The notes under the pieces: model-generated | What the model was told of the DNA's origin: nothing | The model's input: the letters and a program-made list of their open reading frames with translations, nothing else | Database searches by the model: none | Part shown: positions 10,395 through 21,871 of the stretch, one piece after another | Numbering within the stretch: position 1 is the stretch's first letter | Layout of the letters: each line of letters starts with the position of its first letter | Program-made: the position numbers and the translations under genes | Assembly: GCA_051453625.1 (NCBI GenBank) | Contig: JBOZIK010000001.1 | Span: forward strand, 81,276,679-81,340,678 | DNA length: 64,000 nucleotides | Direction: 5' to 3' | From: Welwitschia mirabilis | Taxonomy: Eukaryota; Gnetophyta; Gnetopsida; Welwitschiales

Positions 10395-11600
10395 AGAGGC
10401 TTTCAAAACAAATGCTTCTATCATGTTTAAGGTTTTTTAGAAGGTGACTCATAAATTTTTAACCTTTATCCATTAATTTTTTGAATTTTTCTAGTGTTTG
10501 TATTAAAGTCTTAATTAATCCATTTGAATGTACTTTTTATATAAGATAAAGACCTAACATTTAGAAGTTAACTTGTTGTGTAAAATATATACCTAGGTGT
10601 TATACAAAAGGATAAGTTAACTAGATTTTAGATTGATTATGAATAATCTTTTTATCATGTCTAATCTTGGCTTAAGATTTATGAATGAGTTAATGATGTA
10701 AATCATGAGTACATTTTTCATCTAAATGATCATGTTAGACTAATAGAGTTATAATATTTTTGTCCAAATCTACAACATTAAGTTAATGAGTAGATCGATA
10801 AGAGTTATACCAAGCATCAATTGACAAAGCACAAACTTTTTTATACATAAGTTCATATGCTGAGAAACCTAGAGAGTTATGCCAAGTAGTATGGTAAGTC
10901 CAAATAACATCATTAGGTTTAGAAGACCATGTTTTCCTATTGACAGAGACTAATTTTTGGAACATCCTTTTAATTTCTCTATTTGTGTTTTCAACTTGGC
11001 CATTAGTTGGAGGGTAATAAACACATGCAATTTAATGTTTAATAGTAATGGATAAAAGAAGTTTTTAAAAAAGGTGGTTAATGAAATGAGTTTTCTAATT
11101 GCTAATGATTATTTATGAAAAACCAAAACATTGAAAGATATGAGTTTGAACAAATTTTCAAATAGTTCAGGCATCATTTTTACTAGTAGAAATAACTTCT
11201 ACTCACTTATTAACATAATCAATAGCTATAATTACATAATTTTTATCATAAGAAGGTAGTGCAATTAGGTATATAAAGTTAATTCTCCAAGAATTAAAAG
11301 GTTCACATTCAAGTATAGATTTTAGGGGAATATCTTAAGAACAAATTAGGCTACCATAAAGTTGACATTCATTACACCTTTTAAAAAAGTCAAATTAATT
11401 TTTAGAAAAAGTATGCTAATAAAATCTAGAGTGAAGGATTTTTAAGATATTCTTTGGCCACTAAAGTATCCCCCACATAACCCACCATGATAATGTTTTA
11501 GAATCTCTAAGCTTTCCCACTTATGTACACACTTATGCATGATTTGATTTTTGCAACATCTATAAAGATGGGGTTCATTCATTCATAGTCATTAATCCTA
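10395..11600 (-). pseudogene. gypsy integrase, decayed (G1b)
   Basis: Minus strand shows the domains in order. The zinc-binding part has H-Y-H-G-G-L-C-G-G-Y-F-S-G-Q-R near 11490 and C-N-E-C-Q-L near 11370. The catalytic core has A-I-D-Y-V near 11215. Y-Y-P-P-T-N-G-Q-V-E-N-T-N-R-E-I-K then lies near 11010, and T-T-W-H-N-S-L-G-F-S-A-Y-E-L-M-Y at about 10890-10845. The C-terminal part reads K-L-T-S-K near 10590. The second catalytic Asp (normally in S-D-N-G-T-H-F) reads S-N-stop-K-T-H-F, an Asp-to-Asn change. The enzyme would insert the DNA copy into chromosomes. Many stops make it inactive. The best open stretch is 10783-10965. Confidence 0.9.
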
Positions 11601-11699
11601 TGGAAAAAAGATTTACATTAGTTATAGATCCAATGCTAGGGATTATTTATAGTAATAACATAGTTCATAATATCAGCATATCAAGAAGCAAGATGGGTA

Positions 11700-13110
11700 G
11701 AAAAAATAGCATAAAGTTGCTTAATCATAAAAAGTTTTTCATCTGAAAAGAGTCATTTATGGAAAGTTCATCATGAGAGTAAGAAAGTTGAGATAGATGA
11801 TCAGCAACACTGTTATGCTTTTCATCCTTAGCGATGATGGTGAGATTGAATTATTACATGATAGGAATCCACCTAATAATTCTATCATTAGAGTATCTTT
11901 TAGTCATAAGATAGTCAATGGCTAATGATATTTGTAAACATTGATGTGAAATCCAAGAAGATAATGTCGAAGATGATCTAGGCAAAAGATAATGGTAAGC
12001 ATTTTTCTCTCAGTAGTAGTGTAGTTGTATTAGACTTGGGATAAAGTTTTACTAAGATACAATATGACTTTAAAATCATTTTCATACTTTTAACCAAAAA
12101 CCCCACCCATAACAATGTTTCTTACATCTCACATAAGTTTAAAATTCTTACTCCAATTGAGACGTGTGATAATAGGTTTAAAAGAAATGTTTCCTTTAAG
12201 AGTTTTAAATCCACATTAACATGAATTACTCTAATTAAATTTAGCATCTTATTCAAGAACTAATTAAATTGGTTTATAAATTCTAGGATAATTATAATAA
12301 AATGTTAATAGAAACTAGTATAACTAAGAAAATATCTAGCTTATTTAACATTAGTTGGAGGTCTAAGGTTTTTAATGATATCAACTTTTATGAAGTCCAT
12401 CCTAATTTATTCCTTTGAAATGTAATGACCTAAAAAAATTTCATGATTAAAAAGTATAAAACTCTTTTCCCAACTCAAATGTAAACCACTCTCTATACAT
12501 TAGTCCAAAACTTTTTCTAATCTCTCTATGTTTTATTCAAAAGTATTACAAAAAGTGGAGAATTTATTCATAAAGATTTTAATAGAATCCTCTATTATGT
12601 TAGAAAAGATCCCTATAATAGCTTATTAAAGGGTTTTAAAATCATTACAAACTCGAAGGATATTCATCTAAAAGCAAATATTCTAAAGGATGAGGCAAAA
12701 CTTGTTTTATTTTGATCTTCACTTGCCATACAAATTTGATTATACCTATTCTATCCATTAAGAAAATAGTAGTAGGAATGTTCTTAAATTCTATTAAGTA
12801 CTTGATTAAGAAAAAGTAAAAAATAATAATCATTTTTAGGGACCTTATTAAGGTTTTTAAAATATATGCACATTCTTCATTTTTCCTTTTTTTTTTTTTT
12901 GAAAACTACAATTAAAGGACTAACCCACTCATTATTGGATATGGCATATATGATTATGGCATCCATAAGTTTAATGATTTCATCTTTAATGATTTGTTTA
13001 AGAATTGGGTTAAGCCTTCTTTTGGGCTTTCTAATAGGTTTAGCATTATTTTCAAGCTAAATATTGTGTTGAACTATAAAAAAAGGAATGGTAGCTAAGT
13101 CTTTATGTGT
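11700..13110 (-). pseudogene. gypsy reverse transcriptase and RNase H, decayed (G1b)
   Basis: The minus strand begins with K-P-K-R-R-L-N-P-I-L-K and K-L-M-D-A-I-I (about 13045-12955), then W-V-S-P-L-I-V-V (about 12930), the classical entry to plant gypsy RT. Further on, the catalytic box that should read F-M-D-D reads F-M-N-K near 12565, followed by L-E-K-V-L-D, L-S-W-E-K-S and L-G-H-Y-I-S-K, then N-L-R-P-P-T-N-V-K near 12350. The end is marked by N-S-V-A-D-H-L-S-Q-L near 11800, the link between RNase H and integrase. Loss of both Asp residues plus stops means no activity. Confidence 0.9.
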
Positions 13111-13559
13111 CTAAGTAAAGGAATTTCCTTTTGAAGTAAAGATTGAGATCAAGTTTGATTCTTATTAAGGAGTAATAAGATTACTGATTATCAGAGGTTT
13201 TGTTTGATTGTCAGATAGAAAATGTATTTTAGACCTTAGGGTAATTTATTAAGTTTAAGACTAAGATTTTCAGCTATCGTCCCATCTATCATGGGGATGA
13301 TAGACGTGGGAAGATACTCTAAAAAATGTTTTTCTACTAAGTATATATGTTGAATTTCTTTCTAGTTAGTGTGTTTTTCATCCTCAGACTTAAGGTAGTG
13401 TGTTTCAATGGGGTTATCTTATAAAATTAATTCATGTAACATGGTTAATCTCTTCTCAATTGATCAATATCATAAAAATAAGGTTGATTTCAGTTCATCT
13501 TCTAAGTTAAACTCATTTCCTTTGTCATTTTAAGTAGCATTAAAAATTTAAATGGTAAA

Positions 13560-13790
13560 CTATTTATTACCAAAATGACATCCCATCATCCCAGATCATG
13601 TGCCAATGAGATAATGGGCAGTTTTATAAAAGGATCTTCCTAATAGGAGTGGATAACCTCCATCATGTTCTATCCCAATAATGACGATAACTATAAGGTA
13701 AAAGGCTTTCTCAATTTGGATGACTATGTCCTTAATAATTCCTAATGGTTTCCTGATTAAAGCATTATCTAAATGTTAGAAAGGGTCTTC
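13560..13790 (-). pseudogene. gypsy protease, C-terminal part (G1b)
   Basis: Minus strand reads I-R-K-P-L-G-I-I-K-D, then I-Q-I-E-K-A-F-Y and P-L-L-L-G-R-S-F-Y-K-T-A-H-Y, closely matching the G1a protease at about 1020-1170. It ends H-F-G-N-K as in G1a. The active-site D-L-G-A-S segment, expected near 13830-13870, is not recognisable. Confidence 0.82.
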
Positions 13791-14687
13791 CTCAGATTTC
13801 CTAAAAAAAGTTAAATATGCACTTAAATTTCTTAATTCTATATCATCTCCAAAAGGTAAATCAAAGGGATTTTAAATTTTACATTTTTTAATTGACAATT
13901 AAATCTCTAAGATTAATGTTTGCATTTTTGGAATAAGTTCCTATTATGATTAGGATATTAGATGAAGCAACTTGCTTTTGTTTTTATGATGATTTTAATA
14001 CATTTGACATGTTTGAAGAATAAATAATAGGATATACCTCTATACTATAATTTTCTTTTGCAAAATCTGATTCTAAAATAATAAAAGTAGAAAAATATTC
14101 TTTTTTAATTCTAGGAATATACATACCTAGGGTGTGTGTATCTAGATTTTGCTCAAAGTTGACTAATCCTTCTTTAATATTATCTTTAATCAAGTTCTAC
14201 TCTCTATGATACTTCATCTTTCTACCAGAATTTACCACATTCCTACATGCTCAAAAGAAACTAAAACTAAAATAAAAAATAATAGACTATCATCAACCTA
14301 GTTGTGGAGATGATAGGAAGGATGATAATCCCAATAATAGAAAATCAAAACTTAAAAAAAATTATTAAAATTAAAAAACTAGATTGTTTTCTAGGTTTTA
14401 GTGGGGATGATAGAGAAGACGATAGTACCTATATTATTAAACTATGAACAAAAAAAAAAAAACTACAAAAGGAGAAAAAAATTTCAAAATTTTAGAACTA
14501 TCATTACAAATATAATTGAAATGATAAGGAGGATGATAGGGATTCTAAAAAGTATGGAAAAATAAAACTCGCTAAAATAAACCTATCTTAAGCTATACTA
14601 AAAATACAATACTATTTCAAATAAATAACTTGAACAAAAAATTTAAAGTACTTATCTAAATAGTGATAATCCTCTAGCTTCTTACAG
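13791..14687 (-). other. Remnant between G1b 5' LTR and protease
   Basis: Too short for gag, so gag is largely deleted. A 69-codon open stretch (13984-14193) is rich in Ser, Ile and Tyr and unrecognised. Three GATGATAG-type motifs lie at about 14290-14330, 14400-14430 and 14515-14545. Confidence 0.5.
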
Positions 14688-14708
14688 CCATCTCTGCTGG
14701 TATCAAAA
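14688..14708 (-). other. Possible primer-binding site of G1b
   Basis: Directly after the LTR end ...CACAACA, the minus strand reads TTTTGATACCAGCAGAGATGG. The first ten bases equal TTTTGGCGCC with three transitions, as expected for a decayed tRNA-Asp site, but the second half does not fit. G1c has a better match at 41077-41096. Confidence 0.4.
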
Positions 14709-15928
14709 TGTTGTGGTGTAAATTTATGTAGTCTTTAAGTTTCTTAAGCAAACATGTAAATCATAATACTTGTAAAATACACATACTGCTATAGACTAGA
14801 GTTCCTTGAATGTTGTAATCCCAATAAAGACACTAGGCTCAGAGTTTGAAAATTGATTTTCAAATGTACTCTTGCTCTATAACTAAAAATAAATAACAAA
14901 GTAAAACATAATACAAAGTAAATAGAGATGAAATACAAATAGAAGTGGAATGGATTCTATTAGGTCCTAATTCTTTTATGATAAGAACTAACTCTCTATA
15001 ATTCAAATCAATTAAGAAGAGTAATTTACTTATTTCTAATCAACATGAACTATGAGATATACCAAATAGAATATGAAATGTAATGTGAAATGGAAATAAA
15101 ATAATAATGCAAATATAAACTAACAAAATCAACCTTGAAAAAGTTTTCCCTTATGAGATAAATAAATAACAGAATCATCACTTAAACTATTACCAACTTA
15201 AATCATAAGGGACATAAATATAATTGGAATGAAAAGAGTAATTGTATTGATTCATAAAACTTTATGTCCACTTATAACAAATTAGTAGCAGCTCAATGAA
15301 AGATACTCAGCCTAACACTAAGGAAACTTCTCTCTATAGCTACTTGATGGGTCTCTTGTCCTTCAATATTCTATCACACATATATCAGGTATAAAAGATG
15401 GAAACAAAAGTGAAGAAGAAGAAGATCATTTACAATTTTACATTAAACTTCTAGAAGCTCAATCCTATAAGTTGGAAAAGAAACCCTGTTAGCCCAAATG
15501 GGTCACATAACCCCATTACAAAGATAAATGTTTCCAACCATAGAAAAACAACTATTGTCTTGACTCTTATGGGAGCTTTAGAGGGTACGTCACTCTATAT
15601 CAAAAGGTACTCATTTATCTTCAAGCCTCACTATCAATCCTATAGCTTATATCCATGTTAGTAGTGTTGTTGTCCTACCTGTTGTAAAGATCATAAAGGG
15701 GATGACAGGATTTCTTATCTTCAATATCAAAGGTAAACTAGTCTTTAGTGTAATACATTATTATTTATAATATGCCTAAGAATCCTTCAAATATGCTAAG
15801 AATTGCAAGTTCTAGTGATCATCTTATTAGGTTTCCATAATCATCATTATTACATCTAAACTTGTATAAATGTCCTATAAAAGTACTTAAAATACATCAT
15901 CAAATTCCTACAAATTAATATTGCAACA
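14709..15928 (-). repeat. G1b 5' LTR
   Basis: Minus strand from TGTTGCAATATT at 15928 to ...CACCACAACA at 14709, 1220 bases. It aligns with the other G1b LTRs. Its outer flank at 15929 is G2 sequence. Confidence 0.92.
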
Positions 15929-16535
15929 TCTACCAACATATATCTCCTTAATTTTAAGACTTTTAAATCACATTGAGTATGTAGTATTATGATATTTTCA
16001 TAGAACAGAGTTAAGCATGTTGTTTTCTAAAGAAATCATTACTACATTTCTTGTAAGCATTCCTATCCCAATGTAGTAAACTATCTTATAAATAAACCAT
16101 TATAGTTGTATTTTTAGTGAATATTCATAATTGTTATGAAATTAACTAAATCTAATTAATTAATGGTATGTGATTTTGAAGAAGGGATATTATTTTTCTT
16201 TTTACTCTTATTCTCATATTCATTTTTTATAAACATAAGAAGGGATGTTAGCTTATTAACCTACTCAAAAGAAATCTTATTCATGTTAGTTTCTTTAAAT
16301 ATAAGGAATATAATTTGAAGTTAGAGTTTACCTATTCTATCCACACTTACCAAAGCTAAAGATGTTAAGGAAACATGGCTTTAATAATCATGCTTAAAAT
16401 GAGTGTAACTTTTCCTTAAAAATCTATAAGTATACTTAATCAAAACTATTACTTAAAATGATAGTCATATCTCTTAATATTCATTTTTATTAAAGATCAT
16501 TAATTTGGATTAATAAGTTTCATTTATTTATAAAT
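15929..16535 (-). other. 3' untranslated region of G2a, right-hand part
   Basis: Aligns with 18770-19380, 27180-27790 and 34380-34990 (for example AATCACATTGAG, AGTTAAGCATG and a GAAATCA..TACATT segment in the same order). It follows the integrase end of G2a at 16536 directly and is cut at 15928 by G1b. Confidence 0.82.
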
Positions 16536-16757
16536 TTATGAAAAGAGTGAATGATAGTATTTGTAGCAATGATCATCGATTTTAAATTCTTGATTATTTT
16601 TAGCATTTTTAGTGAGAAAAACATCATTTGATAAAATCATTTTTATTAAACATATATCTTTCCACTTAGAAACTAGCTTACCTAGAAATAAATGTAATTG
16701 TGAATTATAAAGAAAAAATAGTTCTCCTTCTTGAAACATTTTTTTCTCTTTTTTTCT
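16536..16757 (-). pseudogene. gypsy integrase C-terminal domain (G2a, downstream part)
   Basis: Minus strand, open for 67 codons from 16739 to 16536: F-Q-E-G-E-L-F-F-L-Y-N-S-Q-L-H-L-F-L-G-K, then K-N-N-Q-E-F-K near 16570. This is the C-terminal DNA-binding part of plant gypsy integrases (family form: L-L-Y-N-S-R-L-x-L-F-P-G-K-L). The Met at the start is internal to the ancestral protein. The preceding part of the same integrase ends at 23161, on the other side of the nested element G2b. An Arg/Lys-rich A-run lies between this domain and the G2b LTR. Confidence 0.88.
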
Positions 16758-18078
16758 TGATGCTACAGTGCACTAAGATAAACTAAAAGAATATCTATTA
16801 TTGTTCTCTTCACGGGATAATTGTAATAAACCTTATAAAAATTATATTTTTTAACTAATATTATAAATATAATTTAAATAAAGAAGAAAAATGAGATTAA
16901 GAGAATGATTTTGAAACTTCATCTGGAGAGATAGGAAAGCAAACTAACTCCAATGTTTAACTAAATTTATCTTCTAGCACTTCTTTTATCTAAAACATTC
17001 TATGAATTCCAAAAACATAATAATGTCTTAGGCCAAGGTGATATAATCTCATTTACCATATAAGAATTGATAAATTTGAAATTTACTTAGTCCTTCATAG
17101 CCCTTAAATAAGCATAGAAAGTAGGAACATAAATTACTTAATATCCATTAAATAAAAGACACTCAAATCAATTAACTAAGAAACTTACTCAAGTAATCAT
17201 ATAACTTTATAACTTGGTTATTAGTTAAGCATTACAAGTGCAAAGTTATTTATAAATTAAAATTAAAATAAATTAATTCTTATATTAATCCCAAAAAAAT
17301 ACACATTACATTTATGGGAAAAGAAAACTAGTATGAACTCTTTAAGCTATCCTTGAAATAAGCTTGCTTCCAAAGAGAGTTCTTAGAACAATATGTGAAC
17401 TTAATTCTCTAAATATTCTACTACTTCATCAAAACCAAATATTTTTACAAATGATGGCTTAAGATATTTTACAAGGAAGGATAGTATTGAGGTGGTTAGA
17501 AACCTTTCTCTTATAGCATTAAATAGAATCTTCATCATTTAGGATTTACTAAATAGGATTCTACTCTATAACATTTGGTAGAGGGTGTCATGTACCATTA
17601 TATAGATAAGGTTTTCTCCTATAGAATCAGGTAGGATCTTCACATTTATAATTTGATGACAATTATCTTATATCATTTGGTAAAGAATGTCATATAGTAT
17701 TAGGTGAAATCTTCATCATAAGAAGTTTAACATTTGGCCTTTGAAGCTAGATTCCTTTACAAACTAGTCTTATTGACACATGTTTATAATTCCACTTCAC
17801 ATATCTCTACCACATGTTTTCAAATGCTACTAGTTTGTGTTACTACCCATATCTTTATGGTCATCACTATTTTATATAGAATTGTGTTAATATTATTTCT
17901 TATGTTTTAAAACATGACCAAAGATCTATAGTTATTATGGAGAAAATCATAAAATTAAATTTTATTTTAAAAATAACAAAAGACTTATTTTATGATTGTA
18001 ATAATTAAATTAATGTCTTCATTTATAATAAAACAATCTAAAACACTTGATATAAATGTTAATTTTTGCATGTTAACA
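16758..18078 (-). repeat. G2b 3' LTR
   Basis: Minus strand starts TGTTAACATGCAAAAATTAA at 18078 and ends ...CTGTAGCATCA at 16758. It aligns with 21872-23160 and 32240-33587. Near 17480-17740 it contains degenerate repeats of TATAGCATTAGGTAGAATCT. Confidence 0.82.
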
Positions 18079-18091
18079 TAATTCCTAACTT
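18079..18091 (-). other. polypurine tract of G2b
   Basis: Minus strand AAGTTAGGAATTA followed at once by the LTR start TGTTAACATG. Same 13-base geometry as in the G1 family, although several G are now A or T. Confidence 0.65.
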
Positions 18092-19390
18092 GACTTATGC
18101 TAGACTCTTCATAAATAGTTGATGACAAAAATGATGAACATAAAAAATTATCTAAACAAAAGTATTCAAATGAGAAAAATGATATATATTTATAAAAACA
18201 TTTATGATCAATAAGATATCAAAATTTAAAAATTCTATGAAAAATGGATGTCATACCCTCAAACCAAAATTAAGTGTTGTTTTTTAAGTTTTATGATAGA
18301 AAGTATTAAAACCATCTTGAGAATATATCCTTAAAAAATATTAAAAGCCCTTTTATTGAAAGTAATGAAAATAAGCTATGAAACATAAAAATAACCTATG
18401 GGATATGATCATCTTTTATTTGTTTCTAAAAATTACAAAGTAAAAAACTCAAACCATAAAAATAGATTATTCCTTATGATGTTATTTCATATGAAATGGA
18501 AGTGAAGTGGAATGGATGATAGAGATGGAAAATAAAAATGTAACAAAGAACTCAGTCATGTAACCAATGAATAAAAGACATAATCTACCTAAGTCAATAG
18601 GCTTTGTTAAATTGTTATGATTTTTAATAAATCTTGATATCAATTAAGAATAGTATCAATCAAATAAATTATGTGCATTTAAGAAATTAGAGTAAATATT
18701 AAGTATAAAAGTTAATAAAATTTAGGATGCCTTTAATTTCCACTCTTTTCCTTTCCTTTAATTTCCTTTTTTACTAACATATATGTCCTTTTTTTTCAAC
18801 ATTTGAACCACATTGAGTATTTAGTATTATTAACATGTTCTTCCAATAGAATTAATAATGTTGTTCTATAAAGAAATCAATACTACATTTATAGCAATCA
18901 TTTATAGCCTTGATGTAATTACTCAGGTCAAAAGTAAATCACTAGAGTTGCATTGCTAATAATCGTTCATAGCGTTAATGTAATTAACTAAACCTAATTA
19001 GGTAATTAATAAGATGTTCTTTTGGAGAAGATTTTTTTTTCCTTTTCATTCTTCTTATCATATTTATTTTTCAATGAACATAAGAGGGATCATTGACCCA
19101 CTAGCCTAATCAAGCAAAATCTTGTCCCCATCAAAAGATTTAAACATGAGAAATAAAATATGAAGGTATATTCCACCTTTTTCATTAGTAAAATTAAATA
19201 TCTTAAATAAATGTTACTTTAATAATAAAACTTAAAATAAGCATAACATTTTCTTAAAAACCCATAAGTACACTTGATTATAATCATTACTTAAAATGAT
19301 GTCAAGATTACTTATTATTAATTTTTATTAAAGACCATTAAGCTATAGTTATAAGTCTCAATAATTCATAAGTGAATAACTGGGGTGGAT
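18092..19390 (-). other. 3' untranslated region of G2b
   Basis: Aligns with 26550-27790 and 33603-34990, and with the split copy at 15929-16535 plus 4100-4373. No consistent reading frame. Because it follows an integrase end in G2a and precedes a polypurine tract here, it is a 3' untranslated region and not part of the LTR. Confidence 0.75.
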
Positions 19391-20238
19391 AATAAGTAAG
19401 TTTTATGAGGTAATACTAGATTAAAGGCATGGATGTTAAGGTTTAAAGTAATGTTAGTTTTTTCTATGTTGGCAATGATATTTTAGGTTTCCTAAATGAA
19501 ATAGTTTAAGGTAATGATTGTACTAGTACTAATGCTTAGGTACTTTTCAAGAAACAGATGTCATTAAACAAAAGACCTTTTAAATTTTTTATCTTTTTAA
19601 CCTAAATCTAATATAAAATAAAATTTTAATTTAAAGGAAAAATATAATATAAAAGAATATAGTGAAACTAAAACTTTTGATAGGGGCTTTTTAAAATGAT
19701 TCACATATGAAGGCTCAAGATGATGAAAATGAAGGTTGGATGATGGGTTAAATTTTGTGAAGCATCTTGGATTAGAAGAGAATCTATGTAGAATTTTATG
19801 CATGAATCTATGAATTTAGAGAGAACAATAAAAATGAGTGATAAAATTTATGCCATCAAAATTCAAAATAGTCTTTACTTTAGTTTGTTCATATTTATTT
19901 AACAACTCATATAATACATTATTTTGAGATAAAGATAAAAGTAATTTTGAGACTACTAAAGAAGGTGAATATTAATTAATAAGATTATAAAAAAATTAAT
20001 TACAATGCTAAGGAAGATTTGTCTTTTTTATTGAGGCTTGGATCTTGCTTAAATGATAAATATGAAGATATAATAATTGGCCGATGGCAATGTTGACAAA
20101 AAGATGAGGATTTCTAATAGGATAGATCATGTAGGGCCTCTTTGATAATGTTTGTTTCCTCATTTAAAAAACTAAGGAATTAGTCCTTAAGTAAATGCTT
20201 AAGTAACAATAATTGCAATTTATTATTCTCCTTATTAA
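19391..20238 (-). other. G2b internal region, unrecognised
   Basis: Minus strand shows one 68-codon open stretch (19597-19803) rich in His, Ser and Phe and several shorter ones, none matching a domain I know. A 10-N gap follows at 20239-20248. Confidence 0.4.
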
Positions 20239-20244
20239 NNNNNN

Positions 20245-20590
20245 NNNNATAGCTTATTGACTCATCTTCTGTTATATAACTCTCTAAGGCATAGCCTTCC
20301 TTAAATGGTTGCTCATCATCTAAGGATTTCTAATCATCTAATATGTTAAATCCACTACCAAAGTGTAGCTTTTTCACAAATAACTGATCATTCTTTAGTA
20401 CATTCTTAAACTTAAGATTCTTGTGTATTTTTTAATTGGTTTCTTCATGGTTTTCTTTCTTACTCCTAAGGAGCATGGTTTGGATTTCATTATTTTAACT
20501 ATCCCTAATATTTTTAAGGCTCCTAGGATTATGTTTGTGGAATGTAGAAGGCTCTTCCTCTTCATGTGAGTTGAGCTTACTGTGATTCAA
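20245..20590 (-). pseudogene. Acidic and polar ORF remnant in G2b
   Basis: One minus-strand frame reads almost continuously: N-S-H-E-E-E-E-P-S-T-F-H-K-H-N-P-R, then K-K-E-N-H-E-E-T-N, K-F-K-N-V-L-K-N-D, and finally E-G-Y-A-L-E-S-Y-I-T-E-D-E-S. Only about three stops occur in some 110 codons, fewer than chance in this AT-rich sequence. The charge pattern suits a gag-like or linker segment, but I cannot name it. Confidence 0.45.
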
Positions 20591-21842
20591 ACAAGATAAA
20601 ATTTATTTAAGAACCTATATGTAGATTTAAAAGATCTATTTTGGATTACTTAAAAAGAAGGAAGGTTAACAAACAACATGTTCATGATCATGGATAAGTT
20701 GTACTTTCTTCTTATTAGTTTGAATTAGGGTTTTTACGAAATTCATTAATGATTCTTTCAATGCAGTAGATTAAGAAGATCATTATTGGTCAAATAGATA
20801 AGAATAAAATAGTAAAATATATTGATAAGATGGTAAAGGAAAATGGTTCTAACGGATGGTGAAAGGTATGGGATTAAGCTCCTCATATGGAAAATAAGGC
20901 TTTTTAAACTTAAGGCAAGTAGGTTGATGTATATGTGGAGGATGTTCTAGGCTTTAAAGTTATTCTCTATAGGTTAGCATAGTATTTGAAAGATCTTTAG
21001 GTTTTAATTAGTGTAGATTAAATTAAAGGTAATCTACTAAAGTTTTCTTAGGTTAAATGTAATATCTTATATTTTTTACGGTTGAACATAATTAGGCATG
21101 TTATAAGAATTTTAATATTTTCATAGAGATATTGGAGTTTAGATGGAACTTTTTATTCTTTACTTTCTTTAGTGTTAGAATCCATATTATTAAGAGGTTT
21201 TCTAATTAATCTACCTAATTCATCTTAAATCTAATACATGCAAGATTTCAATAAGATTTAAAAAATGTTACAAGTTTATAACATGCATACAAAATAATCT
21301 AAGCAATGGCATATCAAAAAATTCTACTCAATATAGAAGGAACTGAGAAATTATATTAAAACATATGAAAAGAAAATCTAAACATTTTTTATTTTTATTA
21401 TCTTATAATAGAAAAATTATTAAATATAAAATTAAACTACTACATTCAAATTATAGGATATAGAAAAAGGGCACAATGAATAAAATGTTTACTTTTATTC
21501 TATTAGTTGTAACCTATAAAAACTTTGTTAAGCATATAAAACAAATTTTTAATATAAAATATAGATCTAGTTAGAGCAAAAAAGCTTTAAAAACATCACT
21601 AAGAAAAAAGATAAAGGAACACAAACACTCAAAAGAAAACTCTGAAAAGGCTAGTTTAGGTATTACTAAAAAGCACTAGTACCAACCACTCAGGGAAAAA
21701 AATAGAAGACAAAAAGAAAATAGTTAAATTCTGGTTTCAATAGAGAGAACTAATACTAACCACTAGAAAACTTAAAATAAAAACAAAACTAAAAGCTTTT
21801 AAAAAAAAATTTATACTTCTCTTGAGAATCTATGATGCCATT
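20591..21842 (-). other. G2b leader
   Basis: 21060-21240 aligns with 31330-31440 and 37560-37660 in the sister copies. 21640-21760 contains short repeats of CTAGTACCAACCACT, also found at 31970-32090 in G2c. No clear coding frame. Confidence 0.55.
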
Positions 21843-21863
21843 ATCCTAGAAATGACATCAAAA
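21843..21863 (-). other. Primer-binding site of G2b, tRNA-Asp type
   Basis: Minus strand TTTTGATGTCATTTCTAGGAT lies 8 bases after the LTR end. Against TGGCGCCGTTGCCGGGGA, the tRNA-Asp-type site known from Athila elements, nearly all differences are C-to-T or G-to-A transitions. Confidence 0.65.
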
Positions 21864-21871
21864 TTTATTCA

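Larger units (their letters stand above)
7120..15928 (-). mobile_element. G1b: gypsy element, right-hand unit of a shared-LTR array
   Basis: Minus-strand order: 5' LTR (15928-14709), a short region where gag should be, protease (about 13790-13560), RT and RNase H (about 13110-11700), integrase (about 11600-10395), 3' untranslated region (10345-8348), polypurine tract (8347-8335) and LTR (8334-7120). Total 8.8 kb. It is internally shortened, since there is under 1 kb between the 5' LTR and the protease, too little for gag. All domains have stops. The array continues leftward through a short second unit to the LTR at 4481-5704, so the middle LTR serves two units. The right end abuts G2 sequence. 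Confidence 0.88.

Noticed and set aside
12866-13060. 64-codon plus-strand open stretch with hydrophobic residues
   Set aside because: Antisense to the G1b reverse transcriptase entry region (K-L-M-D-A-I-I, W-V-S-P-L-I), which is the real reading.
18092-19390. Treating this block as part of a 2.6 kb G2 LTR
   Set aside because: It follows an integrase end in G2a and precedes a polypurine tract in G2b and G2d, so it is a 3' untranslated region. The LTR is about 1.3 kb.
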